Positions 10,804-20,834 of a DNA stretch of 25,791 bases are shown in pieces; position 1 is the first letter of the stretch; every line of letters begins with the position of its first letter. This stretch comes from Bimuria novae-zelandiae CBS 107.79 (taxonomy: Eukaryota; Ascomycota; Dothideomycetes; Pleosporales; Didymosphaeriaceae), in contig ML976719.1 of the NCBI GenBank assembly GCA_010015655.1, positions 168,085 to 193,875 of the forward strand, given 5' to 3'. Made by a program: the position numbers and the translations under genes. The notes below the pieces were generated by a model. That model saw only the letters and a program-made list of their open reading frames with translations, did not search any database and had not been told where the DNA came from.

Positions 10804-11304
10804 TAATACTTTATACGCTACCATAGGAATAGTAAGAGTTAGTAGCCACTATTTTAGCTCCTCTAGGGCGCACACAGGCCAAGGAGCGCGACTAGCGGAC
10901 TAGGGGCATCTATACTATTATTAACTATTATAGGTTTAAAAAAAAGCAAAATGCGCCTGTCCTAGACGCAACGCTCGAGCCATCGTACCAAGCTACCTAG
11001 CAAGAATAAAGATAATGCTTAGCTAGATCTAGGTAAAGAAGTTCTGGAAGCAGCCAAGGTGGCGGTGTATAGAGAGGAGAGACCGACAATATGTTTCCTT
11101 TGCCTAGGCAACCAAAGTCTACGTACGGACGAACGTACCTACTCGTTCTGTACCTTAGGGGATCTTAGCAAACATTTCAAGAGAAAGCATCTATAGCATA
11201 TTAAGAAAGAGAATAAGCTCGGCTGCAATCTCTGCGAGGTGGGTCTTAAGCACAAAATGCACTTACAGCGACATGCATTGAATATCCATGGTACTGTCTC
11301 CTAA
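10804..11304 (+). pseudogene. DUF3435 recombinase, 3' part with C2H2 zinc fingers
   Basis: This is the C-terminal end of the gene interrupted at 3090. From about 11030 it reads DLGKEVLEAAKVAVYREERP, then PTICFLCLGNQSL with a first CxxC...HxxxH finger ending LSKHFKRKHL, then a second finger CNLCEVGLKHKMHLQRH followed by IHGTVS and a TAA at 11302-11304. Paired C2H2 fingers ending in HGTVS are usual at the C-terminus of this DUF3435 subgroup. Only one in-frame stop (at about 11194) breaks the last 270 bases, so it is less mutated than the middle of the gene. Bases 10804-11020 are more degraded. Removing the Ty3 insertion plus one copy of TAAAG gives a gene of about 2.7 kb, the expected size for the family. 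Confidence 0.82.
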
Positions 11305-11460
11305 GTGTGCGTATAGGTATAGGATGTTCTGTGGCTTTATCATCAAGGCCTAAGCACAAGTTCGCGGTTAGCTCACTTTATAGTAGAGAGGAACCTAGTT
11401 TATTAGTAGTACGCCGTTGTAGACGAATGATGTACAGTGGTGGTGTGTAAGTTCGGCTTA

Positions 11461-11511
11461 ACGTGTTTTATCAGTCAGTGCGCCACATCAGTCAGTGAGC
11501 CACCCCACCAA
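11461..11511 (+). repeat. Left terminal inverted repeat of the Fot1/pogo element
   Basis: It starts ACGTGTTTTATCAGTCAGTG and contains TCAGTCAGTG twice (11471-11480 and 11488-11497), then GAGCCACCCCACCAA. The internal duplicate is a plausible transposase-binding site. Confidence 0.9.
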
Positions 11512-11949
11512 GACGCGCAACACCTCAACACTAATATCTCCACAACGATAGGGGGTTTTTATATAGAATTTTATACAGAGGTAGTTTATTACTATCTACA
11601 CTAAGTCCTCTTATATCCTTATTTATAGTATTTACTATACGTTAGTAGTGCTTGCTAGCAGGCTAAAGTAGGCTTAGTTTAATTAGCTTTAGTAAGAGCT
11701 AAATAAGTAGTAGTAGTTAGAGTATAGCCTTACTTAGTCTATAAAGCACTTTTTATAGTAATATACTACTAGCATCTATTCTTTTTTTTTATTAGTAATA
11801 ATTAGCTACCTAAAGCTTCTTATTCTCTTTTAACAAGATTATTATTAAGTTTATTACTAGCTAGTAGCTTTTAATAAGCTAGGTAATAGTAACGCTTATA
11901 AAGCTTTAAGATTATTTTTAGAGGTAATTACGTATAAGTCTAGCCTACT

Positions 11950-13600
11950 TTTTAAGCTAAGTAGTAGTATAAGGCGTCTTAGCTATCTACGCTACCTTAG
12001 TACTTATTATCCCTAGTAAAGGTAGCGTCCTAACTATTATTAGGCATAATAGGACCCGCTCTAGATAAGGAGGGATAAGTCCTATTACTTAAAAACTACT
12101 TTAGATATTCTGTTCTGTAAAGATAGCCCTATAAACACGTAGGTAGATAGATAAGAACTCCTCCTTATTAATATAAAAGACTGTAACAGGAACAATCGCT
12201 CGTCGACACGAGAACCCTTGGCCAGTCAAGACAGGATTCGAGATCATCCGAAAACCGACACTCATCCGTATTGGACCAATTTCGGATCTATCAGACCGAT
12301 GGGGAACTACGGATCCGATTCGGACCTATTTCGGATCCATCAGACCGACGGTTAACCTATAGCAGATATGTGCTAGCTAGCTATCTAGGAAGAGGTATAT
12401 TTAGAGGAGCTTAGGGCCTTTATAGTTTAGTACCTTTTCTATATCCTTTCGTACTAGGCCTATAGGCACTTAATTTATTTAAGGCTACTTTCTTATACAC
12501 GCACTCCCATATGCCTCTGCTAAGAGATATGCCAATATTGATCCTTTAAGTGACCTGCGCCGATACAAAGACACCTTAGCGGGTAAGCTTAGCAATCTTA
12601 TATTTATATGCTATCTTAAGAGATAAGAAATAGCTAATATCTAGGGACTATAAGAGATAGCTCTTATATATAAGTATATAAAGGCTAATTATCTTATATT
12701 TAGTATAGTAATTATTAAACTTAGGTATTGCATAGCTTCTATACCTATTAAGGATAAGTAGCTAATAGGTGCCTACTATACAAGCCTCTATATACCTATT
12801 AAAATGCTATAGCTAGGCAAGACCTAAGTTATCTATTATTTACTTATTATTACTAATAGTAATTACCTAGCTAGTAGGCAGCTCGCAATACTAGCTAGCC
12901 TAATAAAGCTTATTAGCTAAAATAATAAAAGGTAGAATAGACTACCTAAATACGTAAATAGTCTTAATTATTGTAACCTAGTTACGATTACTTAGCTATA
13001 CGTTAATTACTTTACTAATAGTATCTAAGCTTATTATTACTTTTAACGTTATAGCGACACCTATTATAAAGCTAGTTTTATTAAAGTTATATGTATCTCT
13101 ATCCTATATGCCGTAGGCCTGGCAGGTATCCTCTATAAGCTTATACTAGGCAGAGATCTTGACAGGATCCTTATAAAGGATACGCTAGCTATAGAACTTC
13201 CTATTTTACTTTATTTATAGCTTTTACTAAGTCTTAATAAAGCGCGATACTTAGTATTTACCTATAAGCTATAAGGGAAGGATCTAGCTACGTATAATAA
13301 GTAGATTATTTACTATCTATCGTATATTAATAATCTACGGTAGAAAACCTTATTAATCTAAGTCTAAGATCTACTAAATAAGAGACTACTCTTTAGTAAA
13401 GTATAGCTTTTATTTCTAGGCGTTAGCTTATACTTAAAGTAAGATACTATTAACGCGTTACGTTAGAGTAGATTAATTAATATTATAGAGCTTTATAGTA
13501 TAGTAATAGCTTAAAATTTACTTATTTTAAATTATATAAGTTAATAAAAATATCCTAGCTTCTTTTTAGAGCTCCTAGGTATGCGGTGTGGTGGGCATTA
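11950..13600 (-). pseudogene. Fot1/pogo DDE transposase, RIP-degraded
   Basis: This is a cut-and-paste transposase remnant on the minus strand. Near 13350 it reads QILDLD**GF, from the N-terminal DNA-binding part, then DPVKISA and YKLIEDTCQAYGI near 13140. The DDE domain follows. The first motif is YNFNKTSFIIGV at about 13060-13095, where family members have YNFDETGF, so the first catalytic Asp and its neighbouring Glu are lost (D to N, E to K). ELPTS*VITISNN lies near 12870, and LGLA*L*HFNRY then LLILNRYRS near 12740-12830, where LLILDGH is usual, so the second Asp is also lost. The C-terminal part resumes with YINKEEFL at about 12155-12180 and EQNI*SSF then GLI near 12070-12110. Between AYGSACIR (about 12490) and YINKEEFL there is extra DNA not usual for the family. 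The exact ends are uncertain. Confidence 0.82.
12183..12365. other. GC-rich block inside the pogo transposase
   Basis: About 180 bp of unmutated, GC-richer DNA sits within AT-rich RIPed transposase sequence. It contains an imperfect direct repeat with unit ATTTCGGATCYATCAGACCG (about 12279 and 12328) and several CGGATC motifs. Its minus-strand translation does not resemble pogo transposases. It may be a later insertion, but no clear inverted ends or target duplication could be fixed. Confidence 0.45.
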
Positions 13601-13629
13601 TGTGTTTAATGTAGAGACGCGTCGCGATT

Positions 13630-13680
13630 TTGGTGGGGTGGCTCACTGACTGATATGGCGCACTGACTAATAAAATACGT
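13630..13680 (-). repeat. Right terminal inverted repeat of the Fot1/pogo element
   Basis: The reverse complement matches 11461-11511 except for three transitions, consistent with light RIP. Confidence 0.9.
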
Positions 13681-13702
13681 TATGGCTTTTACAAGCTACT
13701 AG

Positions 13703-13874
13703 TGTTGCAAAAGGCACCTTACTAGAGCTTTCTGCGCTAGCTAGGGTTAAGCTAAGTAGCCAAGCAGCCAAGCACGCGATCCCCTAAACCTATAAATAGC
13801 TAGTTATTATAGAGCTTCCTCTTTTTAATAGACTTTATTTTTAAGCTCTCTAATCGTTATAACTATGCGCTATA
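13703..13874 (+). repeat. Left LTR of the short-LTR element
   Basis: 172 bp, aligning with 22296-22469. It contains CCTATAAATAGCTAG (about 13788-13802), a likely TATA box. The first half is less mutated than in the right copy, while the last 40 bases are more mutated. Confidence 0.8.
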
Positions 13875-13993
13875 ATTATAAGCCTAGTACTTTTATAATA
13901 CTTTATAATATACTTGCTTTATACTAGCTAATAATTATAGTAGTAAATTATTTTTTATTTTTTATTATTCTTATGCTTACGTCTCGACGCTTA

Positions 13994-14444
13994 TGTTGAG
14001 ATCTGAACAATCGCAACAAAGAACAACCAACGGTGAGCACAGCGGGGTAACCCAAGGTGGGACTGCACTACCGAGGTCACGTGATCTACCATCCCGCCAA
14101 GAGGAACCATCCCGCCAAGGATAGGATGGCAACGACATCCCGAATGGTAACACCATCCTGCCCAAGGTCGGATGGTAGGAAACGGGGGATGGCAGAAATG
14201 ACCATGTATATAACCTAGCACGAATACCCTTATGGCATTCGTGTTTAACCTGTTTATTAATCTATCGTTTGGATCTGAATAAGCAACCTTGTTAATTTAA
14301 TTATGCTATATATACCTTTAATACTAACGCCCTAGTAATAAGCGTAACCTATTACTATAACCCTCTCTTATCTTACTATAGTATTCTTACCTAAGAACTA
14401 ACCTTAGCCCCTTAGGGACTAGCTACCCCTTTAGGACCTTAACA
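13994..14444 (+). repeat. 5' LTR of Ty3-B
   Basis: 451 bp, starting TGTTGAGATCTGAACA and ending GGACCTTAACA. U3 holds ACCATCCCGCCAAG twice in tandem (about 14089-14120) and a CACGTG at about 14078. Its last third carries many C-to-T and G-to-A changes relative to the 3' LTR, while its first third is clean. Confidence 0.92.
14207..14213 (+). promoter_or_regulatory. TATA box of the Ty3-B 5' LTR
   Basis: TATATAA lies 213 bases into the LTR, with the matching copy at 20592-20598 in the 3' LTR and a related TATATAA in the solo LTR at 5677-6137. It probably sets the element transcript start just downstream. Confidence 0.6.
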
Positions 14445-14491
14445 TCTTAAACACCCTTAATATAAATACTAATAAGACCCCTACCTCTTCC

Positions 14492-16372
14492 ATGGCTTCA
14501 GACAACTATGTCACCCTTATAGGGGATGGCAAGAACAAGGCATATAAACCTAACTTATATAATAGTAATCGTACCCTCCTTAACACCTAGCTCTTATAGC
14601 TAGACCTCTATTTTTTCGACTAGAATTAAGATCTTAAAGATAAGAAGAAGGTTATCTTCGCTGCAACCTACATGCGAGGAAGCGCTAAAGAATAGATTTA
14701 TTCTTACCTAGTTAAGTACTTAGACATAGACTATAATAACAAAAATAAGGAGTATATTAACAAGCATGCCGATGCAATTAACATTATTAAAGACTACGAC
14801 AACTTTAAAATATACCTTTAATAGATGTTTAGAATTGCTAACAAAACAGCTATTACTAGATAAGCAATCTAAATAGTTCGCTAACACTAATCTATAGCTA
14901 AATACACAGCTAAGTTCCGCAAGTACGCAGTATAACTTAACTAGGAGGATAAATCTCTTAAAATAATATATAAATAAGGCCTTAAATATAATGTGCGTAA
15001 GGAACTCCTACATAGCGGTGCAAAGATAGAGACCTTAGACAAACTATACAAAGAGACTATCCGTATTAATAGGGAGTGGTTCGCCTTGCAAGAAGAATTC
15101 CGCAGGAACCCGAGGAACGCCAGTTTCGGACAATAGGCACCTGTAGTCTACAGGGCGCCACTAAAAGCACCTTAACGATAGCAACGCAACTACTACAGAC
15201 CCTAACCTATAAAAGATATCTAGTTTAATAACCTAGAAAAGGGAGCAGGAAAGGTTACAGGCTTCTAAAAGCCTAACTAACGTATCTTAGATAGAACCTA
15301 ACGACAGGGGACCAAGACGCGTAAATATTTTACATATAGTAAACTAGGCTACATCGCCAGGAACTGCAGATCTAAGAATAAGATCATTAGGCAGCTAAAC
15401 GTACTAACTATTAATAAAAAAGAAACCACCGACGAAGAATAATAAGTAGTATCCGCTATTAAGTAAATTGACATCCACGACGAAGAATCGGAACGATTAG
15501 AGTCACCGGACTCACGACTCTACGAGGATGTATACGAAGGTTCGGATAAAAAGGAAAAGGAGAAGGAACCAATGCCTTAATCTCCTACACCTCACCCTAG
15601 CTAGAAAAAACCTATTACCAGCAAGACGACGAATGTTTTCGACTTCTTAGAAAAACACTAACTAAGGGAAGGAGACTTTGGGTTCACAGTAATTAAACGA
15701 CAAGACTACGCAGAAGCATTTTTTCATGCTTACTAACCTAACCTAGTTAGTAAAGCAGCACGGGAAATGGCAGATCATCGCTACGCCCACGAAGACCCCA
15801 AGAAGAAGTACCTAAACGAAAACCTAAACTATAAACCTAAGTACGACCTAGACCACCGCAACCCTACGCACGAGACTATCCAATAGACCCTCTATAGAGA
15901 AGACTAATATACTATTTATTACTAAGCTAAGGAATATAGCTACTTTCCCTAAATATACTAATAATACAGATAAGAGTGGTTTAACTGCCCTATTGCCTAT
16001 TACGATGTTCACCTCTAGGACAAACGTAAAACACGATACTTTCTATATCTTAACTAGGCACTAAACTAAGTAATATTACTACTAGTTAATAGAAAATGCG
16101 CATTAGACAAATAGCATATATACTTACACCCCGACTGCGAGGAATACAGGGAGCAAAAGAACAAGCATAGATTTAATCGCATACTAAAAGGGACCACAAC
16201 CCTTAAGATTAAAATGGTAATAAAGAAAGAAGACGGTGAAGTTTCCCTAAACAAGGCCCAGCAATAGCCCCGGGAAAAGAATAAAGGACACCTCAAACCC
16301 ACGAAGCCAGCTAAAAAGAAAATGTCTTTTTTAGACCTAGGCTTAGGCGGGAAAATGCCTTCAAGGAAGTAA
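14492..16372 (+). pseudogene. gag of Ty3-B, RIP-degraded
   Basis: This is a long gag frame of about 626 codons from ATG 14492 (MASDNYVTLIGDGKNKAYKP) to TAA 16370-16372, in one frame throughout apart from nonsense changes. The capsid region includes FAATYMRGSAKE, FRIANKTA, AKYTAKFRKYAV and LHSGAKIETLDKLYKETIRI. A zinc knuckle at about 15323-15372 reads KYFTYSKLGYIARNCRSKN; the first two Cys of the CCHC set are Tyr and Ser and the His is Tyr, so it is broken. An acidic, Lys-rich linker follows (about 15470-15580), then a C-terminal region of about 250 codons with Cys/His residues (such as HPDCEEYREQKNKH near 16130) whose role I do not know. The C-terminal region makes this gag longer than usual for Ty3. 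Confidence 0.82.
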
Positions 16373-19300
16373 ATGCTACTAATAGTTAGGCATTAATTAA
16401 GCTACTAGTATAGCTTAAAAGAATATAGATAAAAGCCATGCTGGACTTAGGAGCACAGGAGAGTTATGTGTTAAAAAAAGCACTTAATAAAGCAGGACTC
16501 TACAAGCGCAAGAAGGCTATACCCTATACTATCTATATCGCGAATGGATAGCTAATGCCTGGCAAAGCAACAATTAAATACGAGGTCGAGACCACCCTCA
16601 CGATCTATAGACACCAGGAATTAATTACCCTCGACGTTATTAAGGAAGCGAATCACGAAATAATTCTAGGACTACCCTAGTTAAGAAAGCACAACCCTAT
16701 AATTAACTAAGAAAAGAGAGAGCTATCCTTTAAGCGCTGTAACTGTGCATTACAAGTAAAGCCTACGCATTAATAGAGCATGATAGTAGATAAGAGAGCT
16801 ATTAATAATATAGTCTCGCGACTAGAAGTCAATAAACGCGAAATTAACTTGGCAGACGCTGGCAGGAACTACTAGGTTATAAAGCGTAAGTACGAAGAGA
16901 ACAGCACACCTCTTAATATCCTTAACAAATATAAAGAATAGAGTTATTTATTTTGGGAAGAGAAAGGAGTAAACGCCCTTCCTAAGCATACACACTAAGA
17001 TTATCGCATTATTCTCGAAGAGGGAAAAACGCCACCCTTTAGACCACTATACGGACAGAGCGCAAAGGAACTCTAATAGACACGCGAATTCCTAAAGAAA
17101 GCCCTTAATAGGTAATAAATACGCGAGTTAGAATCGCTAGTAGCATTACCCCTAATATCTATTACAAAGAAGGATGGAACGCCACGTTTATGCATTAACT
17201 ATAGGAAGCTAAATAATATAATAATTAAGAATAGATACCCACTACTAAACATACAAGAGTCTCGAGACAGACTAGGACGAGCTAAGATATTCACGCAATT
17301 TAACCTACGAGACAGATACTACCTTATACAAATAGCAGCAGGTAATAAGTAGAAGATAGCCTTTCGAACTAGATATAGACTATTCAAGTACCAAGTTATG
17401 CCTTTTGGACTTACGAACGCACCAGCAACATTTTAAGTAATAATTAATAATATACTACAGAACTACCTTAATATCTTTATAGTTGCCTACCTCGACGACA
17501 TCCTAGTATTCTCTAAATAAGAGAAGGATCATGTGCAGCACGTATAGACAGTACTATAAGCGCTAGATAGCGCTAACCTATAATTAAAACTTAAGAAATA
17601 CAAATTCTATGTTACGGAATTAGAGTTTCTAGGACACGTTATTAATACCAAAGGTATCTAAGTAAGCCCTTTAAAGATTAAGGAAGTAAAGAAGTAGAAA
17701 TTACCTACTAACCTTAAAGAAGTACGAGCCTTCCTTAGATTTACTAGATTTAATAGACAATTTATCACGGACTACTTTAAAATCACACTACTACTCACAA
17801 ACCTTATAAAGAAAGACAGACCTTTTAACTAGATAAAAGAATATAAATAAGCATTCTAAACACTATAAGAAGCATGCATTACGCCACCAGTCCTTATACA
17901 CTTTTAGGATAACAAACCCCTACGTATAGAGACCGACGCAAGCGACCTAGCAGTTAAAGCATGCGCGAAATAAGTAAAGAATAGCAAATGGCACCTAGTC
18001 GTATACTACGCACACAAATTCACATCCAAAGAATTATAGTACGAAGTACACGACAAAGAACTACTTGCGATAGTAAAAGCTATTAAACACTAGAGGGTCT
18101 ATACATATAGCTACTTAGAACTTATAATCTTTATAGACTATAAGAATCTTACACGCTTTACAACCACAAAGGACCTAACCTAACGACAAGTAAGATAGTT
18201 AGAAACGCTAAGACAGTATAAATTCAAAATTATATACACCCTAGGTAAGGAAAACGGACGAGCAGATGCTCTTAGCAGAATAAATAATAAGGGAGAAAAG
18301 GTTAAAACATACTCCGCAATACTAAACAAGAATCCCAATAGATCTTTAGAACTAACAGCCGAACTTAATTAACTCTTTGTACTCACGCGAGAAGTACCTA
18401 AGGAACTATAGATAGAGGTTATATAATAATACCACGACAACCCTGTATACGGACACCCAGGAATTAGAAAGACAATAGAACTTATCTAGCGGAATTATAG
18501 CTTTAAAGGAATTAAGGAAGTAGTAACTACCTATATCTATAAATGCGTAGATTGCCAGCGCAACAAACACGTAATATATCTTAAGTATAGAGAGATACAA
18601 GTAATCTAAATACCTGTTGCACTATAGGAAGACATCGCTATAGACTTCGTTATAAGACTACTAAAGTTAAAAGACCCTGCAACAGGAATTACTTACGACG
18701 CGATACTAAATATCGTATGTCGATTTACTATATACGTGGAATTACTACCATGCTAAAAGACAACTACGGCAAAGGAACTCGCATTCCTTATCCTAGATTA
18801 ACTTATATAACACCACGGCATCCTAAAGATAATTATTAGCGATAGAGACAAACTCTTTACCTTAAACTACTAGACCATACTTATAGCACTAATTAGAATA
18901 AAACGAAAACTATTAACAGCATACTATCCGCAGACCGACGGACAGACAAAACGTACAAATTAGATAATTAAAACGTACCTACGCATCTACTGCAATAACC
19001 AGAAGAATAACTAGATTTCCTTACTACCTATAGCACAATTAGCATACAACAATAAGATATTAGCAGTAATAGGATTTACACTATTCTATATAAACTATAG
19101 AAGATACCCACATCTCTTTAATTAAATACTTCCTACAGCGATTAAGATAGAAGAAGTAATAAATATGGCAGAAACTATAAAGAAAACACATGCACAACTC
19201 CGAGAGAATCTTAAGAAAGCTTAATAGTAAAGCATTTCCTACACGAACCGAAAAAGAAAAACGGCACCTTAGCTAAAGAAGGGGGATAAAGCATATCTGC

Positions 19301-19722
19301 TTACGAAAAACCTTTAAACCCAAAAGGAAAAACACAAGAAACTAGATTATATTAAGGTTAGGCCATTTTTTATTATTAAACAAGTATTACTAGTTAACTA
19401 CCAATTGGAACTACCGCCAGACGCCAAGATACACCTAGTATTCCATGTAAACCAACTTGAACCCGCAGACCCAGAAACGCCAGTTAAAACCACCTTCTAT
19501 CACTAGCTAGAAGAAGAAACCAAATTCGAAGTTAAAAAGATACTACAACACACGAATTAGCCACGAACATACCTTATTAAATAGAAAGGATATCCACACT
19601 TAGAAGACACATGGGAACTAGAAGCAAACCTTAGCAACTGCCGCCAGATGTTGGCACAGTACCATCGTCAAGCCAAGGGAAAGAACCGGAGACGATCGGA
19701 GGAGAACCAGTCAAGAACTTAG
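16373..19722 (+). pseudogene. pol of Ty3-B (protease, RT, RNase H, integrase, chromodomain), RIP-degraded
   Basis: A single frame, shifted -1 relative to gag, runs to TAG 19720-19722. Protease: AMLDLGAQESYV from about 16435 (usual DSGA now DLGA), then EIILGLP*L near 16660. Reverse transcriptase: FTQFNLRDRYY near 17293, MPFGLTNAPATF near 17400, and an intact YLDDILVFS at 17488-17514. RNase H: IETDASDLA near 17930. Integrase: zinc domain with YHDNPVYGHPGI (about 18430) and CVDCQ (18544-18558), core with IAIDFV (18637-18654) and SDRDKLF (about 18838). The third catalytic residue is changed: GQTKRTN at 18940-18960 has Lys where the family has Glu. A chromodomain near 19560-19630 reads YLIK*KGYPHLEDTWE; such domains steer integration toward marked chromatin. 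Many TAG/TAA stops make it inactive, but no indel is apparent over 1,100 codons. Confidence 0.88.
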
Positions 19723-20248
19723 TAAGGAGGAGATCTATTAACGGATCAAGAGGAAGATTATTAGCCTGTGACCAGCCTAGATCAGCGAAGGGATCGACGC
19801 CTTAGAACGGAGCAACCGCACTTAAGCTGTCCGCCTCTTAAGTTCGTTGAACCTTTGCAATCGCCAGATCGCGACGTGCAAACTCCTGCTCGCAACTTTC
19901 AATCTCCAGCAATTCGCGCTTACGCTAAGCAAGCTCTTGTTAACTGCGCAACACTTCCTCCTTGGCACGGGCTAGCTCCAAACGCTTCTCGCGTTTCTCC
20001 TGCTCCACCTTTTCCCATTCCTCTTCAGGAACATACAACTCGCACTCCGCGTGCGCAGCGATACAGCCAGCACAACGACCAGACACGGTATCCACAAAAC
20101 ACCGCAAATTTTCCTTTGTACACCTTTCGCAACGAAATACCATCTCCTTAGACAACGCACGAACACGGGCCGCACGATCGTGTCGCTCTTAGGTCGAAGT
20201 CTTTTTGCGAGGCGCACGCGCTTTACGGGGCTTGGGATCCTTAGGCAT
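19631..20248 (-). pseudogene. Antisense ORF of Ty3-B: Zn2Cys6-like motif plus coiled coil
   Basis: This ORF of about 205 codons runs opposite to gag-pol, from ATG at 20248 to TAA at 19631-19633; its 3' end overlaps the end of pol by about 90 bp. It starts MPKDPKPRKARAPRKKTST, a basic segment, then after one stop reaches FRCERCTKENLRCF and GRCAGCIAAHAECELY. The six Cys are spaced C-x2-C-x6-C-x8-C-x2-C-x6-C, the spacing of Zn(II)2Cys6 clusters, though the basic residues usual between the second and third Cys are few. A Glu/Lys/Arg-rich helical stretch follows (EEEWEKVEQEKREKRLELAR and beyond). About five in-frame stops are explained by CAA/CAG-to-TAA/TAG. The DNA is otherwise little mutated. 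Ty3-A has an equivalent ORF in the same place. Function unknown; DNA or RNA binding is an inference. An antisense open frame by chance is unlikely given the Cys spacing and the second copy. Confidence 0.68.
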
Positions 20249-20361
20249 GGTTAAGGAGGTAATCAGGTTTCAGGAACACGACGAGAGAACCTACGGTATT
20301 TATATTCGCTAGCCGCTTATGCAGCCACAGGGCACGGCGCAGGGATATCGGGACGATATCT

Positions 20362-20375
20362 GGAAGGAGGGGAGG
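20362..20375 (+). other. Polypurine tract of Ty3-B
   Basis: GGAAGGAGGGGAGG lies three bases before the 3' LTR, in the place expected for plus-strand DNA priming. Confidence 0.8.
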
Positions 20376-20378
20376 TGA

Positions 20379-20829
20379 TGTTGAGATCTGAACAATTGTA
20401 ACAAAGAATAACCAACGGTGAGCACAGCGGGGTAACCCAAGGTGGGACTGCACTACCGAGGTCACGTGATCTACCATCCCGCCAAGAGGAACCATCCCGC
20501 CAAGGATAGGATGGCAACGACATCCCGAATGGTAACACCATCCTGCCCAAGGTCGGATGGTAGGAAACGGGGGATGGCAGAAATGACCATGTATATAACC
20601 TAGCACGAATACCCTTATGGCATTCGTGTTTAACCTGTTTATCAATCTATCGTTTGGATCTGAATAAGCAACCTTGTTAATTTAATTATGCTATACACAC
20701 CTTCGATACTAACGCCCTAGTGACAAGCGCAAGCTGTCACTACAACCCTCTCCTGTCCTACTACAGTATTCCTGCCCGAGAACTAACCTTAGCCCCTTAG
20801 GGACCAGCTACCCCTTTGGGACCTTAACA
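20379..20829 (+). repeat. 3' LTR of Ty3-B
   Basis: 451 bp, same length as the 5' LTR. Its 3' third is clean where the 5' LTR is mutated; a few C-to-T changes sit at its start. Open frames on the minus strand here (for example 20317-20550) are LTR sequence, not genes. Confidence 0.92.
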
Positions 20830-20834
20830 GCTTA

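Larger units (their letters stand above)
11461..13680 (-). mobile_element. Fot1/pogo-type (Tc1/mariner superfamily) DNA transposon, RIP-degraded
   Basis: This 2,220-bp element is bounded by 51-bp terminal inverted repeats that differ at only three positions, all transitions. The target duplication is TA (11459-11460 and 13681-13682). A single transposase gene reads on the minus strand. The element sits 155 bp beyond the stop codon of the DUF3435 gene. An insertion-like GC-rich block occurs at about 12183-12365. Many stops and lost catalytic residues show that it is inactive. Confidence 0.9.
13994..20829 (+). mobile_element. Ty3/Gypsy retrotransposon Ty3-B, complete, RIP-degraded
   Basis: This 6,836-bp plus-strand element has two 451-bp LTRs and the perfect target duplication GCTTA (13989-13993 and 20830-20834). 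It encodes gag (14492-16372) and pol (to 19722) in different frames, and an opposite-strand ORF between pol and the 3' LTR. Coding regions carry dozens of stops and active-site changes but no obvious frameshift, the mark of point mutation only. It is less decayed than Ty3-A, and about 700 bp at its 3' end look almost untouched. It is inserted in the short-LTR element. A solo LTR of the same family lies at 5677-6137. Confidence 0.93.

Noticed and set aside
13977..14221. Minus-strand open frames repeated at 20241-20645
   Set aside because: Both pairs are the Ty3-B LTR sequence read backwards, not a conserved gene pair.
18406..18600. Minus-strand frame of 64 codons
   Set aside because: Antisense to the integrase region of Ty3-B; no motif.
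19768..20151. Plus-strand frame of 127 codons
   Set aside because: It is the complement of the antisense Cys-rich ORF and has no domain of its own.
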